From Streptomyces sp. CNQ-509 (lineage in GTDB: Bacteria > Actinomycetota > Actinomycetes > Streptomycetales > Streptomycetaceae): a DNA stretch of 64,000 nt. The translations under genes were made by a program, and so were the position numbers. Location: assembly GCF_001011035.1 (NCBI RefSeq), contig NZ_CP011492.1, forward strand, positions 7,890,951-7,954,950, in the 5' to 3' direction. Below, piece after piece: positions 26,111-33,670 of this stretch. Under the pieces are notes generated by a model. The model made no database searches. It worked only from the letters and a program-made list of their open reading frames with translations, and was not told the origin of the DNA. Every line of letters begins with the position of its first letter. The stretch's first letter is position 1.

Positions 26111-27478
26111 TCAGGTGATCTCGATGCTGTCGAGCTCGGCGTAGTACGTGCCGCGGGCGAGGCGGACGGTGTTCCAGCCCGCGTCGAGCCGTACCCGCTG
26201 GTCGACCGTGGCCCACTTCTCCCAGCCGGTGAACGGGTAGTCGACTCTTCCGGCCGCCTTGCCGCCGACCGTCAGCAGGTGCGACGACGTCACGGGGGCG
26301 GAGCCGGCCAGGGAGCCGTTGGCGTAGCGGACGGAGAGGGTGCGGTGGCCGGCGGCGGGGGCGAAGACGGAGAACTCCACGTAGCTGTTCGCGTAGTCGA
26401 TGTGCCCGACGGCACCGCCGTCGTGCGCGCCGGCGGCGTCGCGGATCCGCGCGTTGTTCACGACGGCGTTCTCCGCCTGGGACAGGACCTTGCTGCCCTC
26501 CACCACCGGGCGGCCGCCCGCCCAGCCGATACCGGTCGCGTACATCGCGCGCCGCGAGCGGTCCGCGCTCCAGCCGTGGAAGAGGATCCGGTCGCGCCCG
26601 TCCGGGCCGGTGACGACGTCCTGGCCGCCGGGGCCGCGCACGGCGCCGCCGAAGGTGTCCGTGCTCAGCAGCGGATCGGCCACCTTGGTGTACGGGCCGG
26701 TGAGGCGGTCGGCGACGGCATAGCCCGTCTTGTAGCGGTTGCCGTCGTAGAAGGAGGCGGAGTACAGCAGGACGTACCTGCCGTTGCGCTTGACGAGCGT
26801 CGGCGCCTCGATGACGTTGCCCTCCCAGGCGCGGTCCTGGCGGATGAGCGGCGTGGGCCGGCCCCTGACGACGGTGCCGTCCGCGTTCATGGGCTGGACG
26901 TACAGCCAGGTGTCCGTGCTGCAGCAGTTGCCGTCGTTCTTCCAGAGCATGTAGCGCTGCCCGCCCTCGGTGTAGCTGGAGGCGTCGATGGCGCCGCCCT
27001 GGCGTTCGGGGCAGACCAGCGGGCCGCGGCCGGCGGGCTCGAAGGGCCCTCCCGGGGCGGTGGCCAGGGCGACGCCGATGCACTGCTTGTCGCTGGCGCG
27101 GTCGCGCGCCGTGTAGTGCATGGTGAACCCGGTGCCGTTGTCGAAGACTTCGGGCGCCCAGACCAGCCCCTGGTCGGGCACCGCCCAGTCGCCGAGCCGG
27201 GGCAGCACGTCGTCGCCGTCCAGCGACCAGGAGGCGAGGTCGGTGGAGGTGGCGTGCTGGATGTTCTTGCCGGCGCCGTTGGTGGCGTAGGCGTGGTACG
27301 TGCCGCCTGCCCTGACGATGTCGGGGTCGGGGAAGTTCACGTCGAGCACCGGCGGTCCGGGGGCGGCGGCGGGTGCGGGACCTGGTTCGGCGGCGGACGA
27401 GCCGGGGGCCGCGAAGGCGGCCAGGGCGGCGAGCACCGCCGCGGCGACGGTGACGGCTCTGAAGGGGCGCGGGGACAC
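26111..27478 (-). CDS. Secreted GH43 glycosidase with C-terminal carbohydrate-binding module
   Basis: Extracellular five-bladed-propeller glycosidase of 455 residues, likely an arabinanase or arabinofuranosidase. A signal peptide occupies about residues 1-30 (FRAVTVAAAVLAALAAFAAP). The GH43 general base Asp is in VNFPDPDIVRAGG and the acid Glu in NVIEAPTLVK. From about residue 330 a CBM6/35-like beta-sandwich follows (VLSQAENAVVNNARI to YYAELDSIEI). The GTG at 27478 has AAGGAG five bases upstream; an in-frame upstream ATG at 27607 crosses the operator region and is unlikely. A LacI-type inverted repeat lies 77 bases upstream. Confidence 0.9.
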   Translation of the reverse strand: MSPRPFRAVTVAAAVLAALAAFAAPGSSAAEPGPAPAAAPGPPVLDVNFPDPDIVRAGGTYHAYATNGAGKNIQHATSTDLASWSLDGDDVLPRLGDWAVPDQGLVWAPEVFDNGTGFTMHYTARDRASDKQCIGVALATAPGGPFEPAGRGPLVCPERQGGAIDASSYTEGGQRYMLWKNDGNCCSTDTWLYVQPMNADGTVVRGRPTPLIRQDRAWEGNVIEAPTLVKRNGRYVLLYSASFYDGNRYKTGYAVADRLTGPYTKVADPLLSTDTFGGAVRGPGGQDVVTGPDGRDRILFHGWSADRSRRAMYATGIGWAGGRPVVEGSKVLSQAENAVVNNARIRDAAGAHDGGAVGHIDYANSYVEFSVFAPAAGHRTLSVRYANGSLAGSAPVTSSHLLTVGGKAAGRVDYPFTGWEKWATVDQRVRLDAGWNTVRLARGTYYAELDSIEIT

Positions 27479-27554
27479 GGAAGCTCCTTCCGGTAGCGGA
27501 CTCCGGGCGGCCGGCCGCGGGGCCGGCCGCCCGGTGAGGCGAGCTGCGCGCACT

Positions 27555-27570
27555 ATTACATCGTTGTAAT
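27555..27570. promoter_or_regulatory. Inverted repeat upstream of GH43, candidate operator
   Basis: ATTACATCGTTGTAAT has perfect six-base arms around a four-base centre with a middle CG, as in LacI-type operators. It lies 77 bases upstream of the GH43 start in an AT-richer patch. A related half-site, GGTTTCAATC, occurs at 27678-27687 and resembles half of the rhamnosidase operator at 31043. Confidence 0.5.
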
Positions 27571-27712
27571 CGCCTGACACGGTAAGGAGCCGCACCTGAG
27601 GTGTCAACGACCCCCGCGGGGACGGGTGCTGCAGGGGCGGCGGCCCGTCGCGTGCCGCCGCCCCGCCCTGCTGAATGGTTTCAATCGCCTCACACCGCGG
27701 GCGCCGCCGCGG

Positions 27713-30700
27713 TCACGGCTTCCCGGTGAACGTCCACGAGCCGTGCGGCACCCGGTACACCGCGAAGCCGGGCTCGGTCCGTACGAACTCCGCGCCCTCC
27801 GGCTCCCGTACGTCCCCGCGCGACCCGCTCGGCACGTGCACCTCCGCGGTCGACCCCACCGGGACCCGCACCGCCAGCCGCACCGTCTGGTCGATCCGCG
27901 ACCACGACACGGCCGCCGGACCGCGCACCGTGTGCAACTCCGTACGCGCCCAGTCGACCCCGGTGCGCGCGTCCGGGCGCACGGCGAACGTACGGTAGCC
28001 GGCGTCGCCCGGCCGCAGCCCGGCCACGTTCTCGTACAGCCACTGCACCACCGTGCCCTGGAAGTAGTGGTCCCGCGAGCGCGAGTCGAGCTGCCACATC
28101 TCCCACATGGTGTCGGCGCCGTTGTCGAACCAGTAGCCCCAGCTCGGGTACGTGCGCTGGGTCGCGATGGCGTGCGCGACGTCGGCGTGCCCCTCCGCGG
28201 TCAGCGCGCGCAGCAGCACGCTGGTGCCCAGCGCACCGGTGTTGAGGTGGTTGCCGCGCTTCTCGATGTCGCCGAGCAGCGACGCGGTGACGCTCGCCCG
28301 CGCTCCGGCCGGCACCAGGCCGAAGGCAAGCGGTATGCAGTTGTTCGTCTGCCGGTAGTCCGGGTCCTTCGCCGTGCGGTAGTGGCCCTCCGGCGCCAGG
28401 AACGCGGCGTTCAGCGCCTCCTTGAGGCCGTCGGCGGCGGCGAGGTACCGGTCCCGGGTGCCGGACTCGCCCGCCAGGTCCGCCATCGCGGCGGTGTCGG
28501 TGAGCGCCCGGTGCAGATACGAGGTGGCGGTGAGCCGGGTGTCCTCCGGCGGGTTGCCGCCGTAGCCGGGCGGCAGGTAGTCGCCGAGCGCGGTGACCGC
28601 CAGGCCGTCCACCAGCCGGTCCAGTTCCCAGTCCAGGTAGCGCGTGAGCGCCGGCAGATGGTCGCGTACGACACGCTCGTCGCCGTACACGCGGTACATC
28701 TCCCGGATCAGGAACGGATAGACCGTCGTCCACTCCGGCGAGGGGCCGAGGTCGCCGTAGCCCCAGCCGCCGCTGGGCACGATCACCGGCAACTGGCCCG
28801 CGGCGTTCTGGCTGTCGCGGATGTCGTCGAGCCACTTGCCGAGCATCCGCTGCATGCCCAGCGCGTACATCATCACGGGCGCGCCCACCTGCGCGTCGCC
28901 GGTCCAGCCGTTCTTCTCGTACATCGGGGTGTCGGTGGGGATGCCGTGCAGGTTGTTCTGCACGGTGCGGCGCATGGCGCGTTCCAACTGCTCGTAGAAC
29001 GGCTCCGAGCAGCCGAACGTGCCCGTGTCGGCGACCGGCGTGTGCACGACCCGGCCGAGGACGTCGCCGGGCCCGGGCTTGGCGGGCAGCCCGCTGATCT
29101 GAACGTAACGGAAGCCCTTGTACGAGAACTTGGGCTCCCACACCTCCGCGGACCCGCCGCCCGCGCAGACGTACTCGTCGGTCTGGAAGCGGCCCGGCAC
29201 ATGCCCGGTCTCGGCGTGCACGCTGCCGTCGGCCTTCAGCTTCTCGCCGTGCACGAGCCGCACGACGGTGCCCGCCGGGGCCCGTACCGACAGCCGCGAC
29301 CAGCCGGCCAGGGTGCGGCCCATGTCGACGATCCAGGTGTCGCCGTGGGCGGTGACGGCGACCGGCCGGACGGTGTCGATGACCCGGATCGCGTCGTGGG
29401 GCTGGGCGCGCAGGCTCCCCTTGGGCGGGTCCTGGCGGGCGGGGCGCGCCCAGCCGGTGTCGTCGAAGCCGGGCCGGGTCCAGCCCGCCGGGTGCTTGCG
29501 GGCGTCGTAGGTCTCGCCGGCGTAGAGGCAGTCGGAGCGGGTGGGGCCCTCGGTGATGCGCCAACTGCCGTCGGTGGCCACGGTGGTACGGGCGCCGCCC
29601 GGGTGCTCGATCTCCAACTGGGCCAGCAGCCGGGGCTCGCCGTGCCACGGCGGGGTGTGCCAGTTCCAGACGTTGGGCGTCGTCATGCCGAAGAAGCCGC
29701 GGCCCAGGGTGACGCCGATGGCGTTGGCCCCGCGCGTGACGAGGTCGGTGACGTCGTGGACGGCGTAGAGCACGGTCTCGTCGTAGTCGGTGAAGCCCGG
29801 GTCGAGGACCTGGCGGCCGACGCGGCGGCCGTTGATCTCGGCGTCGTAGTAGGCGAGCCCGCTGAGGTACAGCCGGGCGCGCCGCACCGGCCGGCCGACG
29901 CTGAACTCGCGGCGCAGCAGCGGCGCGGGCCGCACCTCGGCGGGCACCGCCGCACCGCTGCCCCAGGGGCCCTGGCCGTACGGCGCGAGCACCGTCGCCG
30001 CCGCCCACGCGCCGTCGTCGAAGCCGGGGTGCTGCCAGCCGTCCTGCTCCTGATCCGCGCACCGCCAGCCGGGCCCGGTGACCAGCTCGGTGACGTCGTC
30101 GCCGCGGTGCACCATGAGGCGTACGAGCAGACCGCCCGGGTTGACCGAGGCGCCGCCGCGGTTGGTGGCGCGTACGGCGACGACCACCCGGCCGTCCGCG
30201 GCGCGGACCGCGTCGGTGACGTCGGCCTGCCGGCCGGTGCGCCAGCCGTCCGTCTGCTGCGGGGCGTGCAGCACCTGGGTGCCGTCGAGGAAGAGGGTGA
30301 AGTCGTCGTCGGCGGTGGCCACGATCCGGGCCGCCGACACCTCGGCACCGGCGGGCAGTTCGAGCGCGGCGCGGAACCAGACCGGTCCCGCGGGAGCGTT
30401 CTGCGGGGTGGCGCCGGGCGCCCAGATCCACGACGCCCCGGCGAAGCCGGGCGGCGCGGGCGCGGCGTCGGCGCCGATCCAGTGGCCCTGCCAGTCGCCG
30501 TCCGCCAGCGCGGTCTCCCACCAGCTCCATCTGCTCCAGGCGGACGGCCGGCCCCGGCCGTCCCAGACCCGCACCTGCCAGTGGTAGCGGGTACGGGTCT
30601 CGAGTGCGGGTCCGCCGTAGGCGACGCCGACGGTCCGCGCCGAGGCGACCCGGCCCGAGTCCCACACCAGGGGACCGTCGCCCTCGGTGTCCGGCGCCAC

Positions 30701-31003
30701 CCGGACCTGGTACGCGCTCTGCCGCGCGCCGCTGCCCGGCGCGGACAGCTCCCAGCTCAGCCGGGGTGCGGCGATGTCGGTGCCGAGGAGGGAGGGCGCG
30801 TACTCGACGGTGGTGCGCTCGACGCGCAGCCCCTCCTCGCCGCCGTCCCCGCCGTCCCCGCCGCCCCGGCCGGCCGCGGCGGCGGGGACGGCGCCCTGGC
30901 CGAGGCCGATGACGCCGGCTGCCGCGCCGGCGGCGGCGGAGGTGCGCAGAAAGGCCCGCCGGTTCCATGCACTTCCGTTGTTCGTCTCGCGCTCGTGGCT
31001 CAT
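27713..31003 (-). CDS. Secreted GH78 alpha-L-rhamnosidase
   Basis: Large extracellular enzyme (1096 residues) removing terminal alpha-L-rhamnose from plant polysaccharides or glycosides. The N-terminal twin-arginine signal has R15R16AFL and a hydrophobic alanine-rich core, so export is by Tat. Domains in order: N-terminal fibronectin-like strand region (about 70-170), beta-sandwich lectin-like domain (about 180-330), concanavalin-like region, then the (alpha/alpha)6 catalytic barrel with the general-acid segment EKNGWTGDAQVGAP (about residues 700-715), and a C-terminal beta-sandwich. The ATG at 31003 is preceded by AAGGGACG. A perfect 20-bp LacI-type operator lies 40 bases upstream. Confidence 0.93.
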   Translation of the reverse strand: MSHERETNNGSAWNRRAFLRTSAAAGAAAGVIGLGQGAVPAAAAGRGGGDGGDGGEEGLRVERTTVEYAPSLLGTDIAAPRLSWELSAPGSGARQSAYQVRVAPDTEGDGPLVWDSGRVASARTVGVAYGGPALETRTRYHWQVRVWDGRGRPSAWSRWSWWETALADGDWQGHWIGADAAPAPPGFAGASWIWAPGATPQNAPAGPVWFRAALELPAGAEVSAARIVATADDDFTLFLDGTQVLHAPQQTDGWRTGRQADVTDAVRAADGRVVVAVRATNRGGASVNPGGLLVRLMVHRGDDVTELVTGPGWRCADQEQDGWQHPGFDDGAWAAATVLAPYGQGPWGSGAAVPAEVRPAPLLRREFSVGRPVRRARLYLSGLAYYDAEINGRRVGRQVLDPGFTDYDETVLYAVHDVTDLVTRGANAIGVTLGRGFFGMTTPNVWNWHTPPWHGEPRLLAQLEIEHPGGARTTVATDGSWRITEGPTRSDCLYAGETYDARKHPAGWTRPGFDDTGWARPARQDPPKGSLRAQPHDAIRVIDTVRPVAVTAHGDTWIVDMGRTLAGWSRLSVRAPAGTVVRLVHGEKLKADGSVHAETGHVPGRFQTDEYVCAGGGSAEVWEPKFSYKGFRYVQISGLPAKPGPGDVLGRVVHTPVADTGTFGCSEPFYEQLERAMRRTVQNNLHGIPTDTPMYEKNGWTGDAQVGAPVMMYALGMQRMLGKWLDDIRDSQNAAGQLPVIVPSGGWGYGDLGPSPEWTTVYPFLIREMYRVYGDERVVRDHLPALTRYLDWELDRLVDGLAVTALGDYLPPGYGGNPPEDTRLTATSYLHRALTDTAAMADLAGESGTRDRYLAAADGLKEALNAAFLAPEGHYRTAKDPDYRQTNNCIPLAFGLVPAGARASVTASLLGDIEKRGNHLNTGALGTSVLLRALTAEGHADVAHAIATQRTYPSWGYWFDNGADTMWEMWQLDSRSRDHYFQGTVVQWLYENVAGLRPGDAGYRTFAVRPDARTGVDWARTELHTVRGPAAVSWSRIDQTVRLAVRVPVGSTAEVHVPSGSRGDVREPEGAEFVRTEPGFAVYRVPHGSWTFTGKP

Positions 31004-31042
31004 CGCACGTCCCTTGGTTGAGGATGGCGTGTCCGATCGCAT

Positions 31043-31062
31043 GGATTGAAACGTTTCAATCC
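31043..31062. promoter_or_regulatory. Perfect 20-bp LacI-type operator upstream of the rhamnosidase
   Basis: GGATTGAAACGTTTCAATCC is a perfect palindrome with the central ACGT core typical of LacI-family operators. It sits 40 bases before the rhamnosidase ATG. No LacI gene is adjacent, so the repressor is encoded elsewhere. Confidence 0.8.
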
Positions 31063-31187
31063 GACTCTCCGAAAAGCCTAGATCGACGGGTCGCGCAGCT
31101 CAAGAGTCGTGCAGCGAAAGGCGGCAGGCGGCATCCCCGCCGCGACCGGGGCGGCGGGGGTGGATCCCGGCCGCGCGGAGGCGCCGG

Positions 31188-31370
31188 GGCAACGCGGAGG
31201 CCGAGGCGCGGGCGGGCGCCTCCTCGGGGCTGCGGTCCGGCCTCGTGCTGACGGACGCAGTAACGGCAGGCGAACTGAAGGAGGGGGAGCGTGTCGTCCT
31301 CGCCGCGTTCGGCGGCGGATTTTCGTGGGGACCGGTCGCGCTCACCTGGTCGGGAATCACCGCGGTTTGA
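31188..31370 (+). pseudogene. Remnant of a 3-oxoacyl-ACP synthase III (KAS III/FabH-like) gene, C-terminal end only
   Basis: About 60 codons in one frame end in VTAGELKEGERVVLAAFGG then GFSWGPVALTWSGITAV and a TGA at 31368-31370. This matches the C-terminal strand and glycine loop of FabH-type synthases (family pattern: Asn-Thr, ..., AFGGGFTWG...). Upstream residues keep a GN and ASSGL resembling the GNTSAAS segment but with extra residues. There is no start codon or ribosome binding site, and the rest of the roughly 330-residue protein, including the catalytic Cys and His, is gone; the rhamnosidase promoter follows on the left. It lies 71 bp before an acyl carrier protein gene on the same strand, so an ancestral KAS III-ACP operon is likely. 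Confidence 0.72.
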
Positions 31371-31441
31371 CCACGGAGCCGCGGTATACCGGGCACTGGC
31401 AAAGGCAGGTAAGCAAGAATGTACGGAAAAGGGGAGAACCT

Positions 31442-31690
31442 GTGACGTCGTCGACGCGGCAATCCGCGGAAGAACTTCTGGATCTGCTCACCACCGAATT
31501 CGGGGCAACCGAGGGAAGCACGGCGGAAACGCCCTTCGACATGATGGAGTTCGACTCGCTGGTCCTCGTGGAAGTCGCCGTGGAACTGAGCCGGCGATTC
31601 GGCACGGAAGTCCCTCACGAGGAGGTCCAGGAGGCCGGAAACGTCACCGGCACCGTCGAGTTACTGAAATCGAAGGGCGTGGCCGTCTGA
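31442..31690 (+). CDS. Orphan acyl carrier protein
   Basis: Carrier protein of 82 residues that would hold acyl chains on a phosphopantetheine arm. The attachment serine is S39 in MMEFDSLVLVEVAVELSRRF, the usual (D)SL motif; the canonical Gly before Asp is replaced by Phe. Helix 2 and the LSRRFGTEVP segment are normal. GTG 31442 has GGGGAG six bases upstream. No intact synthase, transferase or phosphopantetheinyl transferase lies nearby; only the KAS III remnant upstream. Probably a survivor of a reduced fatty-acid or polyketide-type operon. Confidence 0.88.
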   Translation: MTSSTRQSAEELLDLLTTEFGATEGSTAETPFDMMEFDSLVLVEVAVELSRRFGTEVPHEEVQEAGNVTGTVELLKSKGVAV

Positions 31691-31744
31691 ACCGCCTGGC
31701 TGTTGCGGGGCGGGAGGTTGACGTCAGCGTTCGCTGGTCGGATG

Positions 31745-31759
31745 TATGCGTATCGCATA
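31745..31759. promoter_or_regulatory. Palindromic operator at the NTF2-like/MarR operon promoter
   Basis: TATGCGTATCGCATA has perfect six-base arms around TAT and overlaps a TATACT-like -10 (31758-31763). The first gene's ATG is seven bases after that -10, so the message is probably leaderless. The MarR protein of the same operon is the likely binder (autoregulation). Confidence 0.55.
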
Positions 31760-31769
31760 TACTTCCGGC

Positions 31770-32150
31770 ATGGAATCCCGCCTCGAAGAAGCGATCAACG
31801 AGTGGCACGCGAGCGTCAACGCCGGTGACCTGCAACGGTCCGCGGGGGCGGTCGGTGATCCGGTCGTTGTCCTGGGCCCGAAGGGGGCGGGTCCGATCAC
31901 GCCTGCGCAGTTCGCGGAGTGGGTGGAGCGTTCGGGGATCAAGCTGACCCCCCGGTCCTGGCACCCGGTCAGCGAGCGTCTGATGGTGGTCGAGCAGGAC
32001 GCTACCTGGCCCAAGAGCACGCAGGTCACGCGGGTGGCGACAGTCTTCCGCGCTGCGGGCGGGAAGATCACGGCTGCGCTGAGGCTGCCGGACCTCAGGG
32101 CTGCGCTCGACCTGGCGTACATCTGCCGCGAGATGGCGGCAACCGAATGA
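31770..32150 (+). CDS. Small NTF2-like (SnoaL-type) protein
   Basis: About 126 residues with an alpha+beta barrel-like pattern: MESRLEEAINEWHASVNAGD, repeated aromatic strands (VVVLGPKGAG) and RVATVFRAAGGKITAALRLP, as in nuclear-transport-factor-2 folds. Enzymatic role unknown. I start at ATG 31770, since the -10 element lies just upstream and no ribosome binding site is seen for this or the ATG at 31746. It overlaps the MarR gene by ATGA, so the two form an operon. Third-position GC is slightly lower than in surrounding genes. Confidence 0.75.
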   Translation: MESRLEEAINEWHASVNAGDLQRSAGAVGDPVVVLGPKGAGPITPAQFAEWVERSGIKLTPRSWHPVSERLMVVEQDATWPKSTQVTRVATVFRAAGGKITAALRLPDLRAALDLAYICREMAATE

Positions 32151-32584
32151 CGGACCGAGGTCCGGGACAGGTCATGTTCCACTTCGTCCGGTACTGGTCA
32201 CGCCGACCCGTCGCGGCTGACATGGGCGGTGAGCAGGGCCGACTCGTGGTGGCCTGCGAGGCGGTCCATGCCCTTGCCCTGCGCGGGATCCCGGCAACGG
32301 TGAACGCGGTCGCGCACGAGATCGGGATCGACCAGAGCGGTGCTTCACGGTTGATCAAGAGCGTCGCAGCGGCCGGCTACCTGACCATGACGGCGTCCGC
32401 GGCCGACAGCCGGCGGCGTGAAGCATCGCTCACCCCGGCGGGCCGGTCCATGCTCGGGCAGGCGCATCGCTGGCAGGAGGAGGTCTTCGCCGAGCTGACC
32501 ACAGGCTGGAGCGACGAGAAGCGCCGCGACTTCCAGCAGGCGATGACGGACCTGATGGAGCGTTCCCAAGCGATGGACGCATGA
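32147..32584 (+). CDS. MarR-family transcriptional regulator
   Basis: DNA-binding repressor of 145 residues. The winged helix is visible as VNAVAHEIGIDQSGASRLIK, then SVAAAGYLTMTASAADSRRR and EASLTPAGRSML (residues about 45-105). The ATG at 32147 overlaps the NTF2-like gene's stop. A palindrome at 31745-31759 suggests autoregulation of this two-gene operon. The ligand is unknown. Confidence 0.9.
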   Translation: MTDRGPGQVMFHFVRYWSRRPVAADMGGEQGRLVVACEAVHALALRGIPATVNAVAHEIGIDQSGASRLIKSVAAAGYLTMTASAADSRRREASLTPAGRSMLGQAHRWQEEVFAELTTGWSDEKRRDFQQAMTDLMERSQAMDA

Positions 32585-32680
32585 GCCCCGCCGATCGGCT
32601 CGCGCACCGGGGAGCCGGTGAGCTGCCACCGCGCCCGCGCCGGGCCGCCGGCCGCACCGTACCGCCGCCACCGGGGCCGC

Positions 32681-33658
32681 TCAGCCGCCGAACGCCTCCA
32701 GGATCCGCTCCGCCGCCCGCGTCGCCGTCAACTCGCCGTCCCTGACCTGCTGTTCCAGCCCGGGCGCCAGCGCGCCGACCGCCGGGTCGGCGCGCAGCCG
32801 GCCCAGCAGCTCGTCGCGCACCATCGTCCACGTCCAGTCCACCTGCTGATCGCGCCGCCGGCCGGCCAGCCGCCCGGTGCTCTCCAGCAGTTCGCGGTGG
32901 CGCTCCAGCCGGTCCCACACCGTGTCGAGCCCCGTCGCCTCGCGCGCGCTGCAGTGCAGCACCGGCGGCGTCCAGAACGCGCCCTTGCCGTGCATCAGCC
33001 GCAGCGCGCCCGCCAGTTCACGCGCCGCCGCCTTGGCGTCGCGCTCGTGCGGGCCGTCCGCCTTGTTGACGGCGATGACGTCCGCCAGCTCCAGCACGCC
33101 CTTCTTGATGCCCTGCAACTGGTCCCCGGTCCTGGCCAGCGTCAGCAGCAGGAAGGAGTCGACCATGTTCGCCACGGACGTCTCGGACTGGCCGACGCCG
33201 ACGGTCTCCACCAGCACCACGTCGTAGCCGGCGGCCTCCATCACCACGATCGACTCCCGCGTCGCCTTCGCGACCCCGCCGAGCGTGCCCGCGGTGGGGG
33301 AGGGGCGCACGAATGCGGCCGGATCCACGGCCAGCCGCTCCATGCGGGTCTTGTCGCCCAGGATCGAGCCGCCGGTGCGGCTGGACGACGGGTCGACGGC
33401 CAGCACCGCCACCCGGTGGCCCAGCCCTGTCAGCATGCTGCCGAAGGCGTCGACGAACGTCGACTTGCCCACCCCCGGCACCCCGCTGACGCCGATACGC
33501 CGGGCCTTCCCGCTGTGCGGCAGCAACTCGGTCAGCAACTCCTGCGCCAGCGCCCGGTGCTGCGGCCGGGTGGACTCCACCAGCGTGATCGCGCGGGCGA
33601 CGAGCGCGCGCCTGCCGTCGAGGACGCCCTTGACGTACGTGTCGAGATCGATGGCCAC
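32681..33658 (-). CDS. meaB: Methylmalonyl-CoA mutase-associated GTPase MeaB
   Basis: G3E-type GTPase chaperone (325 residues) that gates adenosylcobalamin delivery to methylmalonyl-CoA mutase. The P-loop is GVPGVGKSTFVDAFG (about residues 62-76), the switch region has ETVGVGQSE, and the base-recognition motif is NKADG. The C-terminal dimerisation arm is present. It starts with GTG at 33658, 12 bp after the mutB stop, forming the third gene of the mut operon. Confidence 0.95.
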   Translation of the reverse strand: MAIDLDTYVKGVLDGRRALVARAITLVESTRPQHRALAQELLTELLPHSGKARRIGVSGVPGVGKSTFVDAFGSMLTGLGHRVAVLAVDPSSSRTGGSILGDKTRMERLAVDPAAFVRPSPTAGTLGGVAKATRESIVVMEAAGYDVVLVETVGVGQSETSVANMVDSFLLLTLARTGDQLQGIKKGVLELADVIAVNKADGPHERDAKAAARELAGALRLMHGKGAFWTPPVLHCSAREATGLDTVWDRLERHRELLESTGRLAGRRRDQQVDWTWTMVRDELLGRLRADPAVGALAPGLEQQVRDGELTATRAAERILEAFGG

Positions 33659-33670
33659 CGGTTCACCCGC

